Part shown: one piece after another, positions 47,197-57,395 of the stretch
Numbering within the stretch: the stretch's first letter is position 1
Layout of the letters: each line of letters begins with the position of its first letter
NCBI RefSeq assembly: GCF_024810105.1
Contig: NZ_JANUDX010000006.1
Location: 62,001 to 126,000 of the forward strand
Direction of reading: 5' to 3'
DNA from: Stenotrophomonas sp. BIGb0135
GTDB taxonomy: Bacteria > Pseudomonadota > Gammaproteobacteria > Xanthomonadales > Xanthomonadaceae
DNA length: 64,000 nt
The notes under the pieces: model-generated
The model's database searches: none
The model's input: the letters and a program-made list of their open reading frames with translations, nothing else
What the model was told of the DNA's origin: nothing
Program-made: the position numbers and the translations under genes

Positions 47197-47319
47197 GGCG
47201 TGGACACACAAAGGAATTGCGAAGGGAATGATTCTAGCATCCGGCGCCGGTGCATCACCGCTGGCAATAGAGGCGGCCTGCCAACGCTGGCGCGGGTCCC
47301 GCACCACAGCACCGTTCTT

Positions 47320-47391
47320 TTTAAATCGATCCAAAGATGCTGTCAACCGGGCCGGGATCCGACGGATTTTCCGGGTTTGGATCGAACTAAA
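47320..47391. promoter_or_regulatory. pair of LacI-like palindromes upstream of the GH92 gene
   Basis: TTTAAATCGATCCAAA (47320-47335) and TTTGGATCGAACTAAA (47376-47391) are 16-bp imperfect palindromes centred on CG, sharing the pattern TTT-NN-ATCGA-N-YNAAA. Their centres are 56 bp apart. CG-centred 16-bp sites are typical of LacI/GalR repressors, which often control carbohydrate-use genes in xanthomonads. They lie in the 386-bp gap between the divergent zinc-finger and GH92 genes. No lacI gene is in this window. Confidence 0.5.
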
Positions 47392-47582
47392 TGGCACTTG
47401 CCAGCGTCACCATGCCTGTTGCAGCATCGGTGCGGTTCGATTCCTGTCCCGATCGCATGGCCCGTCCCCCGCCGGACCTGCATCGCCCTCCTGTCCGCCG
47501 CCTGGCGGCCGGGGTGATGCTGTCTGCCGTGGTCGCCGATGCGGGCTCTGCCTGCCGCCTGCCCTTCCCGGGAGTTTCCTGC

Positions 47583-50500
47583 ATGTCCCTGACCGCTCCG
47601 CGCCCCGCCCGCCCCGCCCTGCTGCCGCTCGCCCTCGCCATGGCCTGCGCCTCGCTCGCCCTGCCCGCGTTCGGCCAGGGCCTGCAGACCTCCTTCGAGC
47701 CAGGCGAGCCGGCCCCCGCCGTCGGCGAGCAGTCGCTGCAGGTGGCGATCGGCAACGGCCCACGCGCGCCGTATGCGGCCAAGGCCGGGGTCGGCTACAG
47801 CGGCCTGCGCGCGCTGCACTACGCCAGTCCGGGCGGCACCCTGCAGCGCCGCCTGTTCGACACGGACGTGGCGATCGAGGCCGACACCACGCTGAGCTGG
47901 CTGGTCCTGCCGGAGATCGTCGGCAACGATACGGTTGCCTCCACGTATGTCTCGCTGGACCTGGTACTGGACGACGGCAGCCGGGTCTCGGCCAGCGCCG
48001 CGCGCGACCAGCATGGGGTCGCGCTGGGCGCGCCCGCGCAGGGCGAATCGAAGACGCTGTACCCGCAGCAGTGGGCGCGCAAGGCGGTACGCCTGGGCGA
48101 GGTCGCGGCGCTGCGCGGGCGCCGCGTGGTGGGCGTCGACCTGCAGGTGGCCAGCGCCGCCGGTGCGCCGGTCGCGGGCTGGATCGACGATGTCCGCCTC
48201 GATGCACAGCCGCGCAGTGCGCCGCAGCGCCCCTCGGACTGGGTATTGACCACGCGCGGCAGCCAGGCCAACGGCACCTTCTCGCGCGGCAACAATTTCC
48301 CGGCCACGGCGGTCCCGCACGGGTTCAACTTCTGGACGCCGGTCACCGACGCCGGCGCGCTCAACTGGCTGTATCGCTGGAACGAACAGAACGATGCGCG
48401 CAACCGGCCGCAGCTGCAGGCGCTGGCGCTCAGCCACCAGCCCAGCCCGTGGATGGGCGATCGCCAGACGTTCCAGGTGATGCCCTCCAGCAGTCGCGGC
48501 GTGCCCGAGGCCGACCGCGCCAAGCGCGCACTGTCCTTCTCGCACGACAACGAAGTGGCCCGCCCCTACCGCTATGACGTGCGCTTCGACAACGGCATCG
48601 CCGCGGCGATCGCGCCGACCGACCACGCCGCGCTGTTCCACTTCACCTTCCCGGACAAGGGCGACGCCAACCTGCTGTTCGACAACGTCGATGCGCGTGG
48701 CGGGCTCACCTTGGATGCGGCCACGCAGACCCTGTCCGGCTATACCGATACGCGCAGCGGCCTGTCCAATGGCGCCACGCGCATGTACGTGGTGGCCAGC
48801 TTCGACAGGCCCTGGCGCAGCAGCGGCACCATCGACACCGGCCGCCCGACCGGCTACATCAAGTTCGATGCCGGCAGCGATCGCCAGGTCAGCATGCGCA
48901 TCGCCACCTCGCTGATCTCCCTCGATCAGGCGCGCCACAACCTGGCGCTGGAACTGGCCAGCGATGACACCCTGGCGCGCGTGGCCGCGCGTGCCCAGGA
49001 TGCCTGGGATGCGCGCCTGGCGCCGTTCGACATCGGCGATGCCAGCGACGACCAGAAAACCACGCTGTATTCCAGCCTGTACCGGCTGTACCTGTACCCC
49101 AACGCCGGGCATGAAAACGCCGGCACCGCCGCCGCGCCGGACTGGCGCTATGCCAGCCAGGCCAGCGCGGCGGACGACAACACCGATGGCAGCGCCACCC
49201 GCAGCTTCGCGCCGATCCGCGATGGCAAGGTCTACGTCAACAACGGCTTCTGGGACACCTTCCGCACCACCTGGCCGGCCTATGCGCTGTTCACCAAGCA
49301 CGACGCCGGCGCGCTGGTGCAGGGTTTCCTGGAGCAGTACCGCGCCGGTGGCTGGGTCGCGCGCTGGTCCTCGCCGGGCTATGCCGACCTGATGGTGGGC
49401 ACCAGCTCGGATGTAGCCTTCGCCGATGCGTGGCTGAAGGGCATCGGCGGCTTCGACCCGGAAGAGGCGTATGCGGCCGCGCTGAAAAACGCGACCGTGG
49501 TGCCGCCGGACCGGCATGTCGGGCGCAAGGGGATGGATCGCTCCACCTTCCGCGGCTACGCCAGCGCGGACGTGCACGAGGGCATGTCGTGGACGATGGA
49601 AGGGGCGCTCAACGACTTCGGCATCGCCAACATGGCGCAGGCGCTGGCCAAGCGCGCGACCAGCGCCGCCGCGCGCGAGCGCTACACCACCGAGGCCAAC
49701 TACTTCAGCCACCGCGCCGGCACCTACGCCACGCTGTTCGATCCGGCGGCCGGTTTCTTCCAGGGCCGCACCGCCGACGGCCAGTGGCGCCTGGCGGCCA
49801 AGGACTACGACCCGCGCGTGTGGGGCCATGACTACACCGAGTCCAACGGCTGGACCTTCGCCTTCACTGCCGCGCACGACGGCGAAGGCCTGGCCGGGCT
49901 GTACGGCGGTCGCGCGCAGTTGGCCGCCAAGCTGGACGAATTCTTCGCCACCCCGGAAACCGCCGACCCGGCGTTTGCCGGCTCCTACGGCGGCACCATC
50001 CACGAGATGACCGAAGCGCGCGACGTGCGCATGGGCATGTATGCGCATAGCAACCAGCCGGCGCACCACATCCCCTGGATGTACCTGTACGCCGGGCAGC
50101 CGTGGAAGACCCAGCAGCACGTGCGCGAGATCCTGGCGCGGCTGTACGTGGGCAGCGAGATCGGCCAGGGTTACCCCGGCGATGAGGACAACGGCGAAAC
50201 CTCGGCCTGGTACGTACTGGCCTCGCTGGGCCTGTACCCGTTGCGTATGGGCTCGCCGGAATACGCGATCGGCTCGCCGGCCTTCCGCCACGCCCGGGTG
50301 GCACTGCAGGGCGGCGCGGTGCTGACGGTCAACGCGGCCAACAACTCGCGCGAGAACGTCTACGTGCAGTCGCTGAAGATCAACGGCAAACCGTGGACCA
50401 AAACCTGGGTGCCGCACGAGGTGATCGCCAAGGGCGCCACCCTGGACTTCGTGATGGGGCCCAAGCCCTCCACCTGGGGTAGCGGCCCGGATGATGCCCC

Positions 50501-50933
50501 ACGCTCGCTCACCGCGCGCGGCCAGCGCCCTGCCCTGCTGCATGATCTGCTGGGCAGCGGTGCGCGTGCGCAGGGTGCCGATGGGCGGTCGCTGCAGGCG
50601 CTGGTGGATGACGATGCCGGCACCGTGGTGCCGCTGGGTGCCAGCGCGGTGTCGTTCACCGGCGTCAGCGAGGGCGTGCCATCGATGTACACGCTGACCA
50701 GCGGCAACGCCCCGATCCGGGGCGGCGAGTGGACGCTGGAAGCACGCCGCAGCGGTGGACGCTGGATCACGCTGGACCAGCGCCGTGGCGAGGACTTCGC
50801 CTGGGCACAGCAGACCCGCCCGTTCGGCATCACCGCCCCGGGCCGGTACGCCGAGTACCGGTTGCGCATCGCCGGGCCTGGGCGGCTGCAGCTGGCCGAG
50901 GTGGAATTGCTGGCACCGGTCGGGGAGCGTTGA
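47583..50933 (+). CDS. GH92 family alpha-mannosidase, secreted, with C-terminal F5/8-type domain
   Basis: Secreted or periplasmic glycosidase of 1116 residues, probably acting on alpha-mannosides of N-glycans. The signal peptide ends ALPAFGQ. Residues 35-220 form an extra beta-rich domain. The GH92 core follows: RGNNFPATAVPHGFNFWTP, LSFSHDNEVARPYRYDVRF, NNGFWDTFRTTWPAYALF, MSWTMEGALNDFGIANMAQ and PGDEDNGETSAWYVLASLGLYPLRMGSPEYAIGSP. A C-terminal segment (about 985-1116) ending GRLQLAEVELLAP resembles a discoidin/F5-8 carbohydrate-binding fold. ATG 47583 is chosen for the signal peptide; GGGAG precedes it. Two LacI-like sites lie 200-260 bp upstream. Confidence 0.93.
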   Translation: MSLTAPRPARPALLPLALAMACASLALPAFGQGLQTSFEPGEPAPAVGEQSLQVAIGNGPRAPYAAKAGVGYSGLRALHYASPGGTLQRRLFDTDVAIEADTTLSWLVLPEIVGNDTVASTYVSLDLVLDDGSRVSASAARDQHGVALGAPAQGESKTLYPQQWARKAVRLGEVAALRGRRVVGVDLQVASAAGAPVAGWIDDVRLDAQPRSAPQRPSDWVLTTRGSQANGTFSRGNNFPATAVPHGFNFWTPVTDAGALNWLYRWNEQNDARNRPQLQALALSHQPSPWMGDRQTFQVMPSSSRGVPEADRAKRALSFSHDNEVARPYRYDVRFDNGIAAAIAPTDHAALFHFTFPDKGDANLLFDNVDARGGLTLDAATQTLSGYTDTRSGLSNGATRMYVVASFDRPWRSSGTIDTGRPTGYIKFDAGSDRQVSMRIATSLISLDQARHNLALELASDDTLARVAARAQDAWDARLAPFDIGDASDDQKTTLYSSLYRLYLYPNAGHENAGTAAAPDWRYASQASAADDNTDGSATRSFAPIRDGKVYVNNGFWDTFRTTWPAYALFTKHDAGALVQGFLEQYRAGGWVARWSSPGYADLMVGTSSDVAFADAWLKGIGGFDPEEAYAAALKNATVVPPDRHVGRKGMDRSTFRGYASADVHEGMSWTMEGALNDFGIANMAQALAKRATSAAARERYTTEANYFSHRAGTYATLFDPAAGFFQGRTADGQWRLAAKDYDPRVWGHDYTESNGWTFAFTAAHDGEGLAGLYGGRAQLAAKLDEFFATPETADPAFAGSYGGTIHEMTEARDVRMGMYAHSNQPAHHIPWMYLYAGQPWKTQQHVREILARLYVGSEIGQGYPGDEDNGETSAWYVLASLGLYPLRMGSPEYAIGSPAFRHARVALQGGAVLTVNAANNSRENVYVQSLKINGKPWTKTWVPHEVIAKGATLDFVMGPKPSTWGSGPDDAPRSLTARGQRPALLHDLLGSGARAQGADGRSLQALVDDDAGTVVPLGASAVSFTGVSEGVPSMYTLTSGNAPIRGGEWTLEARRSGGRWITLDQRRGEDFAWAQQTRPFGITAPGRYAEYRLRIAGPGRLQLAEVELLAPVGER

Positions 50934-50935
50934 GC

Positions 50936-51670
50936 ATGGTCGCGATGGCGTTCTGCAGGCGGGTAGCGGATGCGGTCATGGGGAGCCGGCCAGCGGCCGG
51001 TACTACCGGGATGATGATGCTGGCGTTGCTGGCGTTCGATGCAACGGCGTTCGAGGGCAACCAGCAACGCGAGGGGGTGACGTTGACCTACCGCGACCCG
51101 GCTGATGCGCTGGATGCGACGATGCGTGCGCGGATCATCGGGACGTTCTTCACGGCGTATCTGCGCGAACGTGCCGATTTCCATCCGGGCGCACCGGCGC
51201 AGGCGCACATCGTGATCGACCCGGCGTACGACGGCGTCGCCTTTGTCGGCGAAGGCGACGGGGCAACCACGATCACCATCAACCCGGGGTGGTTGGCCAA
51301 ACATCCCGACGACGTGGACCTGGTCACCCACGAAGCGATGCACATCGTGCAGGGCTACCCCGAATACGCCAACGAGCGCGTGCCCGGCTGGCTGGTGGAA
51401 GGCATCGCCGACTACGCGCGCGACCGCTATGGGCGGGAAAATGCCGCGGCGGGCTGGGCACTGCCGACGGTAGTGAAGCCGGGGCAGCATTTCGATACCG
51501 GCTACCGGGTGACCGGGGCGTTCCTGAAGTGGAGCGAGGCGCGCAACCCGGGGCTGGTGAAGGCGCTGGACGCGGCGTTGCGCGAGGGTCGGTATACGCC
51601 GGCACTGTGGGACCAGCGCACCGGGCTGGCGTTGCCGGCGCTGTGGGCGGCGTACGTGCAGTCACGTTGA
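50936..51670 (+). CDS. secreted basic-secretory-protein (BSP) family metallopeptidase
   Basis: Product of 244 residues. A hydrophobic N-terminal segment (TTGMMMLALLAFDATAFE) is a likely signal peptide. The zinc site reads VTHEAMHIVQGY, an HExxH motif, with PGWLVEGIADYARDRYG behind it, as in PF04450 proteins. It starts two bases after the GH92 stop (TGAGCATGG), so the genes are almost certainly cotranscribed. A glycosidase plus a protease fits breakdown of glycoproteins. The role is inferred from family and position. Confidence 0.85.
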   Translation: MVAMAFCRRVADAVMGSRPAAGTTGMMMLALLAFDATAFEGNQQREGVTLTYRDPADALDATMRARIIGTFFTAYLRERADFHPGAPAQAHIVIDPAYDGVAFVGEGDGATTITINPGWLAKHPDDVDLVTHEAMHIVQGYPEYANERVPGWLVEGIADYARDRYGRENAAAGWALPTVVKPGQHFDTGYRVTGAFLKWSEARNPGLVKALDAALREGRYTPALWDQRTGLALPALWAAYVQSR

Positions 51671-53150
51671 CGCGGCGGGTGCCCACCAGGAATGGGCGGG
51701 CGCGCGGCGATCAAGAGTATGGCGGAGCCGACCACGGCCGGTATGGCCGGCACGACCGGGATCGCGGACGCTCGGTCAGCGCGCGCCGACCAGGCCGGCG
51801 TACAGCGCGAACAACTGTTGGAAATAGCGTTTGGTCGATCGACTGCGCATGGGATCGCTCCGGGCTGGCCATTGGGGGGTCTGGTCGGGCCCAGGGCGGC
51901 GGGAGCCGGTGGCCCTCCGCCGCGGCCGGGCCGCGTGGGGGTATTGGGCCTTGCCGAGATTGCAGGCTGGTGACCGGTGGGCTACCGGCGTATTGATCGG
52001 CCAGGCCGCCGACGGCATGTTGATCGGTGATGTGACCGTTGGCATGTCGATCGGTGACATCACCATCGGCGCATTGAGCGGCGATCCGACCATCGGCATT
52101 TTGATCCGCGACGTGACAATCCGGGTATCGATCCGCGACACGCGCATCGGCATTTCGATCGGCGTATCGCGAAACCCAGGGCGTGGTTTGGCGGCGACAT
52201 AACCATCGAAACATCGATCGGCGACGTAACAATCCCCGTAGATCCACGCCATGCGTGGATACCGCGCGCAGCGCGGCGCATGTGTTCGGGCTGGCGGCAT
52301 TGACGCGTGCCGGGTTCTGGCCGGCGTTGAAACCAGACCGGAGCCGCATCGCGGCGTGCCTATTGTCATCGCGAAATGCATCCACGCATGGCGTGGATCT
52401 ACGGGACACCGCGAACGCGTTTCCATCCACATATCGCGAAACCCGGGGCGTGGTTTGGCGGCGACATAACCATCGGCACAACGATCAGCGACGTAACAAT
52501 CCCGTAGATCCACGCCATGCGTGGATGCCGCGCGCAGCGCGGCGAATGTGTCCGGGCTGGCGGCATCGATGCGTGCCGGGTTCTGGCCGGCGTTGAGACC
52601 ACACCGAAGCCGCGTCGCGGCGTGCCTGTTGTCACCGCGAAATGCATCCACGCATGGCGTGGATCTACGTGGCACCAAGAACGCCGTCAGGCAGTGACGT
52701 GACAATCGGCGTAGATCCACGCCATGCGTGGATGCCGCGCGCAGCGCGGCGCATGTGTCCGGGCTGGCGGCATTGACGCGTGCCGGGTTCTGGCCGGCGT
52801 TCAAGCCATACCGAAGCCGCATCGCGGCGTGCCTGTTGTCACCGCGAAATGCATCCACGCATGGCGTGGATCTACGTGGCACCGCGAACGCGTTTCGATC
52901 GGCGTAACGCGAAGCCTGGGGGCGCGGTTTGGCGGCGACATAACCATCGGCACAACGACCGGCGACGTAACAATCGCCGTAGATCCACGCCATGCGTGGA
53001 TGCCGCGCGCAGCGCGGCGCATGTGTCCGGGCTGGCGGCATCGATGCGTGCCGGGTTCTGGCCGGCGTTGAGACCACACCGAAGCCGCGTCGCGGCGTGC
53101 GTGATCCCGAGCGAAATGCATCCACGCATGGCGTGGATCTACGTGAAACC
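51671..53150. repeat. repeat mosaic: 27-bp tandem repeats and four REP-dimer modules
   Basis: This 1.5-kb gap holds no supported gene. Seven 27-bp units run from 51987 to 52175 (consensus near GGCATNTTGATCGGCGACGT). Four modules of about 164 bp follow at 52238-52401, 52504-52667, 52711-52874 and 52979-53141. Each begins GTAGATCCACGCCATGCGTG and ends with its inverse around a conserved 118-bp core. Spacers of 102, 43 and 104 bp separate them; the first and third contain further 27-bp units and CGTGGTTTGGCGGCGACATA. A long minus-strand frame across it is repetitive and not called. Confidence 0.9.
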
Positions 53151-53174
53151 AAAACGCGCCCCGAAGGGCGCGTT
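53151..53174 (-). terminator. intrinsic terminator after maeB
   Basis: AACGCGCCC and GGGCGCGTT form a stem with a CGAA loop; on the minus strand it is followed by TTGGTTT. It lies 30 bases past the maeB stop and separates it from the repeat region. Confidence 0.8.
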
Positions 53175-53204
53175 CTGGTAGCTGGCGGTCAAAAGACCGG
53201 CGCG

Positions 53205-55499
53205 TTACGCGCCGTTCTTTTCAGCCTCCAGCTGCTTGCGGATCTGCGCATCCACCGCCGCGATGGCGGTCATGTTGAGCACGCGGCGCGAGGTCGCGCT
53301 GGTGGTCAGGATGTGCACCGGCTTGGCCACGCCCATCAGGATCGGGCCGATCGCCACGCCATCGGTGAACACGCGCACTAGGTTGTAGGCGATGTTGGCC
53401 GCTTCCAGGTTGGGCAGCACGAACAGGTTGGCACGGCCCTTCAACGTGCTGTCGGGCAGCAACTTGTGGCGCAACGCCTCGTCCCACGCGGTGTCGCCCT
53501 GCATTTCGCCGTCCACGTTCAGGCGCGGATTGCGCTTGAGCAGCAGCGAACGCACGGTACGCATCTTCAGCGCATCCCTGGAATCGTGGCTGCCGAAGTT
53601 GGAGTGCGACAGCAGCGCCACCTTCGGCTCGATCCCGAACAGCTTCATGCGGTAGGCCGCCTGCAGGGTCGCTTCGCAGATCTGCTCGGCGGTCGGGTCT
53701 TCCTGCACGTGGGTGTCCACGAAGAAGAACACGCCCTGCTGGTTGATCACGCCGGTCATGGCCGAGGTGGAGGTCACCTTGGATTCCAGCGGCAGCACGC
53801 TGCGCACGTAGCCCAGCTTCTTGTGGAAGCGGCCCACCACGCCGGTCAGCATCGCATCGGCTTCGCCGCGCGCCACCATCACCGCGGCGATCAACGTCGG
53901 CCGTGAACGCATCAGGTTCTTGGCCGCCGCCACGGTCACGCCGCGACGCCCGGTGAGGTTGTGGTAGTACTGCCAGTACTCGTTGAAGCGCGGGTCGTCA
54001 TTGATGTTGGTGATATCGAAATCGACCCCGGCCTTCATGCGCAGGCCCAGGCGTTCGATACGCGACTCGATCACGTCCGGGCGGCCGATCAGGATCGGCT
54101 GCGCCAGGCCTTCATCGACCACGTTCTGCACCGCGCGCAGCACCACTTCTTCTTCGCCTTCGGCATACACCACGCGCTGCTTGTCCGAGCGCGCGCGATC
54201 GTAGACCGGCTTCATCATCAGGCTGGTGCGGTAGACGAACTGGGCCAGCTTCTCGCGGTAGGCGCCCATGTCGGCCACCGGGCGCGTGGCCACGCCCGAA
54301 TCCATCGCGGCCTGCGCCACGGCGGCCGACAGCTCCACCAGCAGGCGGCGGTCGAACGGACGCGGGATCAGGTAGTCACGGCCGAAACTCGGGGTTTCAT
54401 CGCCATAGGCCGAACCCAGGTCGCTGGCCTCGCGGCGCGCCATCGCGGCGATCGCGTGCACGCAGGCGATCTTCATTTCTTCGTTGATCGCCGTCGCGCC
54501 CACGTCCAGCGCACCGCGGAACAGGTACGGGAAGCAGAGCACGTTGTTGATCTGGTTCGGGTAATCCGAACGGCCGGTGCCGATCAGTGCATCCGGGCGC
54601 ACCGAACGCGCCACTTCCGGCATGATTTCCGGGGTGGGGTTGGCCAGGGCAAAGATCACCGGGTCCTTGGCCATGGTCTTGACCATGTCCGCCGTCAGGA
54701 TGCCGGGGGCCGACAGGCCGAGGAAAATGTCCGCGCCGTCGACGATCTCGGCCAGCGTGCGCTTGTCGGTGTCGCGCGCGTAACGCGCCTTTTCCGGGTC
54801 CAGATCGGTGCGACCGGTGTGGATCACGCCGTCGCGGTCGAAGGCCAGGATGTTCTCTTTCTTCAGGCCCAGCGAGACCAGCATGTTGACGCAGGAAATG
54901 CCCGCCGCGCCCATGCCGGTGGTGGCCAGCTTGACGTCTTCGATGCGCTTGCCGGTGACGACCATGGCGTTGAGCACCGCGGCGCCCACGATGATCGCGG
55001 TGCCGTGCTGGTCGTCATGGAACACCGGGATGTTCATCCGCTCGCGCAGCTTGCGCTCGACGATGAAGCATTCCGGGGCCTTGATGTCCTCCAGGTTGAT
55101 GCCGCCGAAGGTGGGCTCCAGCGAGGCGATGATGTCGACCAGCTTGTCCGGGTCGTTCTCGTCGATCTCGATGTCGAACACATCGATGCCGGCGAACTTC
55201 TGGAACAGCACGCCCTTGCCTTCCATCACCGGCTTGCCGGCAAGCGGGCCGATGTTGCCCAGGCCGAGTACGGCGGTGCCATTGGAGATCACCGCGACCA
55301 GGTTGCCGCGCGCGGTCAGCTCGCTGGCCTGCTGCGGGTCGGCCATGATCGCTTCGCAGGCGTGTGCCACGCCCGGCGAATAGGCCAACGACAGATCGCG
55401 CTGGGTCAGCATCGGCTTGGTCGCTGCGACGCGGATCTTGCCCGGCGGCGACATGCGGTGGTAATCGAGGGCAGCCTGTTTGAAATCTTCGTTGGACAT
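53205..55499 (-). CDS. maeB: NADP-dependent malic enzyme with C-terminal phosphotransacetylase-like domain
   Basis: Oxidatively decarboxylates malate to pyruvate, giving NADPH. The 764 residues have the MaeB fusion: malic N-domain ([51 protein letters not shown]), NAD-binding domain ([45 protein letters not shown]) to about 425, then a PTA_PTB domain (about 430-764, [29 protein letters not shown] stretch and [11 protein letters not shown]). The second domain is thought regulatory, not catalytic. Upstream on the same strand is dctA, so imported dicarboxylates can be converted to pyruvate. Confidence 0.96.
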   Translation of the reverse strand: MSNEDFKQAALDYHRMSPPGKIRVAATKPMLTQRDLSLAYSPGVAHACEAIMADPQQASELTARGNLVAVISNGTAVLGLGNIGPLAGKPVMEGKGVLFQKFAGIDVFDIEIDENDPDKLVDIIASLEPTFGGINLEDIKAPECFIVERKLRERMNIPVFHDDQHGTAIIVGAAVLNAMVVTGKRIEDVKLATTGMGAAGISCVNMLVSLGLKKENILAFDRDGVIHTGRTDLDPEKARYARDTDKRTLAEIVDGADIFLGLSAPGILTADMVKTMAKDPVIFALANPTPEIMPEVARSVRPDALIGTGRSDYPNQINNVLCFPYLFRGALDVGATAINEEMKIACVHAIAAMARREASDLGSAYGDETPSFGRDYLIPRPFDRRLLVELSAAVAQAAMDSGVATRPVADMGAYREKLAQFVYRTSLMMKPVYDRARSDKQRVVYAEGEEEVVLRAVQNVVDEGLAQPILIGRPDVIESRIERLGLRMKAGVDFDITNINDDPRFNEYWQYYHNLTGRRGVTVAAAKNLMRSRPTLIAAVMVARGEADAMLTGVVGRFHKKLGYVRSVLPLESKVTSTSAMTGVINQQGVFFFVDTHVQEDPTAEQICEATLQAAYRMKLFGIEPKVALLSHSNFGSHDSRDALKMRTVRSLLLKRNPRLNVDGEMQGDTAWDEALRHKLLPDSTLKGRANLFVLPNLEAANIAYNLVRVFTDGVAIGPILMGVAKPVHILTTSATSRRVLNMTAIAAVDAQIRKQLEAEKNGA

Positions 55500-55678
55500 C
55501 GCTTTCTGCAGATGAATGGGCGAGAGGAACAGGGGATCATACCCCCGTTGGCGTGGATGGACCTGTCGCTACGCTGTCGCGGCCATGCTGCAACCGCACA
55601 TATCCCAGGCCGTTCGGCAGCGTATGCGGCCAGCGTGACCGACCCCGATGACAAAGCACATCACCGGTCAAGCAGGGT

Positions 55679-55723
55679 GAAAAACGCAGGGCCCGCCCTC
55701 CAGGCGGAGTGGGCGGGCCCTGC
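55679..55723 (-). terminator. intrinsic terminator after dctA
   Basis: GCAGGGCCCGCCC and GGGCGGGCCCTGC form a 13-bp stem around a 12-base loop. On the minus strand it is followed by GTTTTT. It lies 23-67 bases beyond the dctA stop, so dctA and maeB are separate units. Confidence 0.93.
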
Positions 55724-55745
55724 ACACACACACGCGGGCAGCGGC

Positions 55746-57095
55746 TCAGCGGGCCGAGGCGGTCAACGGCGACGGCAGGTCGTCGGTGGCCAGCGCCGGC
55801 AACTCGGCCTCGCGGCCGTCCAGGGCCAGGGCCAGGCGGTCGCGGTCCAGCGCGCCTTCCCAGCGCGACACCACCACCGTGGCCACCGCATTGCCGATGA
55901 AGTTGGTCAGCGAGCGGCATTCGCTCATGAAGCGGTCCACGCCGAGGATCAGCGCCATGCCGGCCACCGGTACTTCCGGAACCACGGCCAGGGTGGCGGC
56001 CAGGGTGATGAAGCCGGCGCCGGTGACGCCGGCGGCGCCCTTGGAGCTGAGCATGGCCACCGCCAGCAGTGCGATCTGATGGCCCAGGGTCAGTTCGGTG
56101 TTGGTGGCCTGGGCGATGAACAGCGCGGCCAGGGTCATGTAGATGTTGGTGCCGTCCAGGTTGAACGAATAGCCGGTCGGGACCACCAGACCCACCACCG
56201 ACTTGGCGCACCCGGCGCGCTCCATCTTCTCCATCAGCGAAGGCAGTGCCGACTCGGACGAGGAGGTCCCCAGCACCAGCAGCAGCTCGGCCTTGAGGTA
56301 GCGGGCCAGCTTGAACACCGAGAACCCGCACAGGCGGCAGACCACGCCCAGGATCACGGCCACGAACAGGAACGCGGTGAGGTAGAACGAGCCCACCAGC
56401 CAGGCCAGGTTGATCAGCGACCCCACCCCGTACTTGCCGATGGTGAAGGCGATGGCCCCGAAGGCGCCGATCGGGGCGGCCTTCATCAGGATGTGCACCA
56501 GCCGGAACACCGGCGCGGTCAGCGCCTCCAGGAAGGTCTGCACCGGGCGGCCCTTCTCGCCCGTCAGGGCCAGCGCGATGCCGAACAGCACCGCCACGAA
56601 CAGCACCTGCAGGATGTTGCCATCGACGAAGGCACTGACCAGGGTGGCCGGGATGATGTCCATCGCAAAGCCGGTCAGGGTCAGCTCGTGGGATTTTTCC
56701 ACGTAGCTGTGCACCGCGGTCTGGTCCAGGTCGGCCGGGTTGATGTTCATGCCCGCGCCGGGCTGGACCACGTGCGCCACCACCATGCCCACGATCAGGG
56801 CCAGGGTGGAGAAGAACAGGAAGTAGGCCATCGACTTGGCGAACACCCGGCCCACGGTCCGCAGGTGGGTCATGCCGGCGATGCCGGTGACGATGGTGAG
56901 GAAGATCACCGGGGCGATGATCATCTTCACCAGCTTGATGAAGGCATCGCCGAGCGGCTTGAGCGATTCGGCGAAGGCCGGTTCGAAGTGGCCGAGGACG
57001 GCGCCAAGGACGATCGCCACCACCACCTGGAAATACAGCTGGCGGTAGAAGGGCAGCGGCTTGGCCGGCAGCGGGGCGGCGGTGGGTACGTGCAT
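55746..57095 (-). CDS. dctA: C4-dicarboxylate transporter DctA
   Basis: Inner-membrane symporter of the DAACS family that takes up succinate, fumarate and malate with cations. The 449 residues have eight membrane helices and two hairpins. Signature stretches: [49 protein letters not shown] (the serine-rich hairpin), [29 protein letters not shown] and [31 protein letters not shown] 57095 follows a GGAG-type sequence. A phosphate-selective-type porin and a sensor kinase with a DctB-like domain are divergent from it, suggesting regulation by dicarboxylates. Confidence 0.96.
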   Translation of the reverse strand: MHVPTAAPLPAKPLPFYRQLYFQVVVAIVLGAVLGHFEPAFAESLKPLGDAFIKLVKMIIAPVIFLTIVTGIAGMTHLRTVGRVFAKSMAYFLFFSTLALIVGMVVAHVVQPGAGMNINPADLDQTAVHSYVEKSHELTLTGFAMDIIPATLVSAFVDGNILQVLFVAVLFGIALALTGEKGRPVQTFLEALTAPVFRLVHILMKAAPIGAFGAIAFTIGKYGVGSLINLAWLVGSFYLTAFLFVAVILGVVCRLCGFSVFKLARYLKAELLLVLGTSSSESALPSLMEKMERAGCAKSVVGLVVPTGYSFNLDGTNIYMTLAALFIAQATNTELTLGHQIALLAVAMLSSKGAAGVTGAGFITLAATLAVVPEVPVAGMALILGVDRFMSECRSLTNFIGNAVATVVVSRWEGALDRDRLALALDGREAELPALATDDLPSPLTASAR

Positions 57096-57395
57096 GGCGG
57101 ACTCCGGAGAAGCGGTGTTGTTGCGTCCGGCCCGCTCGGCAGCGGCAGGCCAGTTCCAGGTGGATCCCGCCACGGCGGCGGGTGATGGACGCATTTGTAC
57201 GCGCGAGTCACCGCCGCGCAGATAACCTATTGGTACTAGCCCCCCGGTTCAGACAGCGAGGAGTGCCTACACTGCCCCCATCCCGCCCTCCCCCACGGCG
57301 GCTGGTGACCGCGCGCAGCCCGGAAGGGCAACAGTTTCCGGCGCTGCGGCCGTTGTTGTCCTGTCCGCTTCAAGAATCCAGAGAGCCGCTCCTCC

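Noticed and set aside
47391..47582. 64-residue N-terminal extension of the GH92 frame
   Set aside because: The ATG at 47583 has a ribosome site and begins a proper signal peptide; the extension would place that signal internally and overlaps a LacI-like site.
51776..53152. 458-codon minus-strand open frame across the repeat mosaic
   Set aside because: The product is made of repeats of the REP and 27-bp units. The frame is open because stop codons are scarce in these repeats, and no signal or domain is seen.
53961..57185. 1074-codon plus-strand open frame
   Set aside because: It spans the antisense of maeB and dctA, both unmistakable on the minus strand; it is a compositional artefact.
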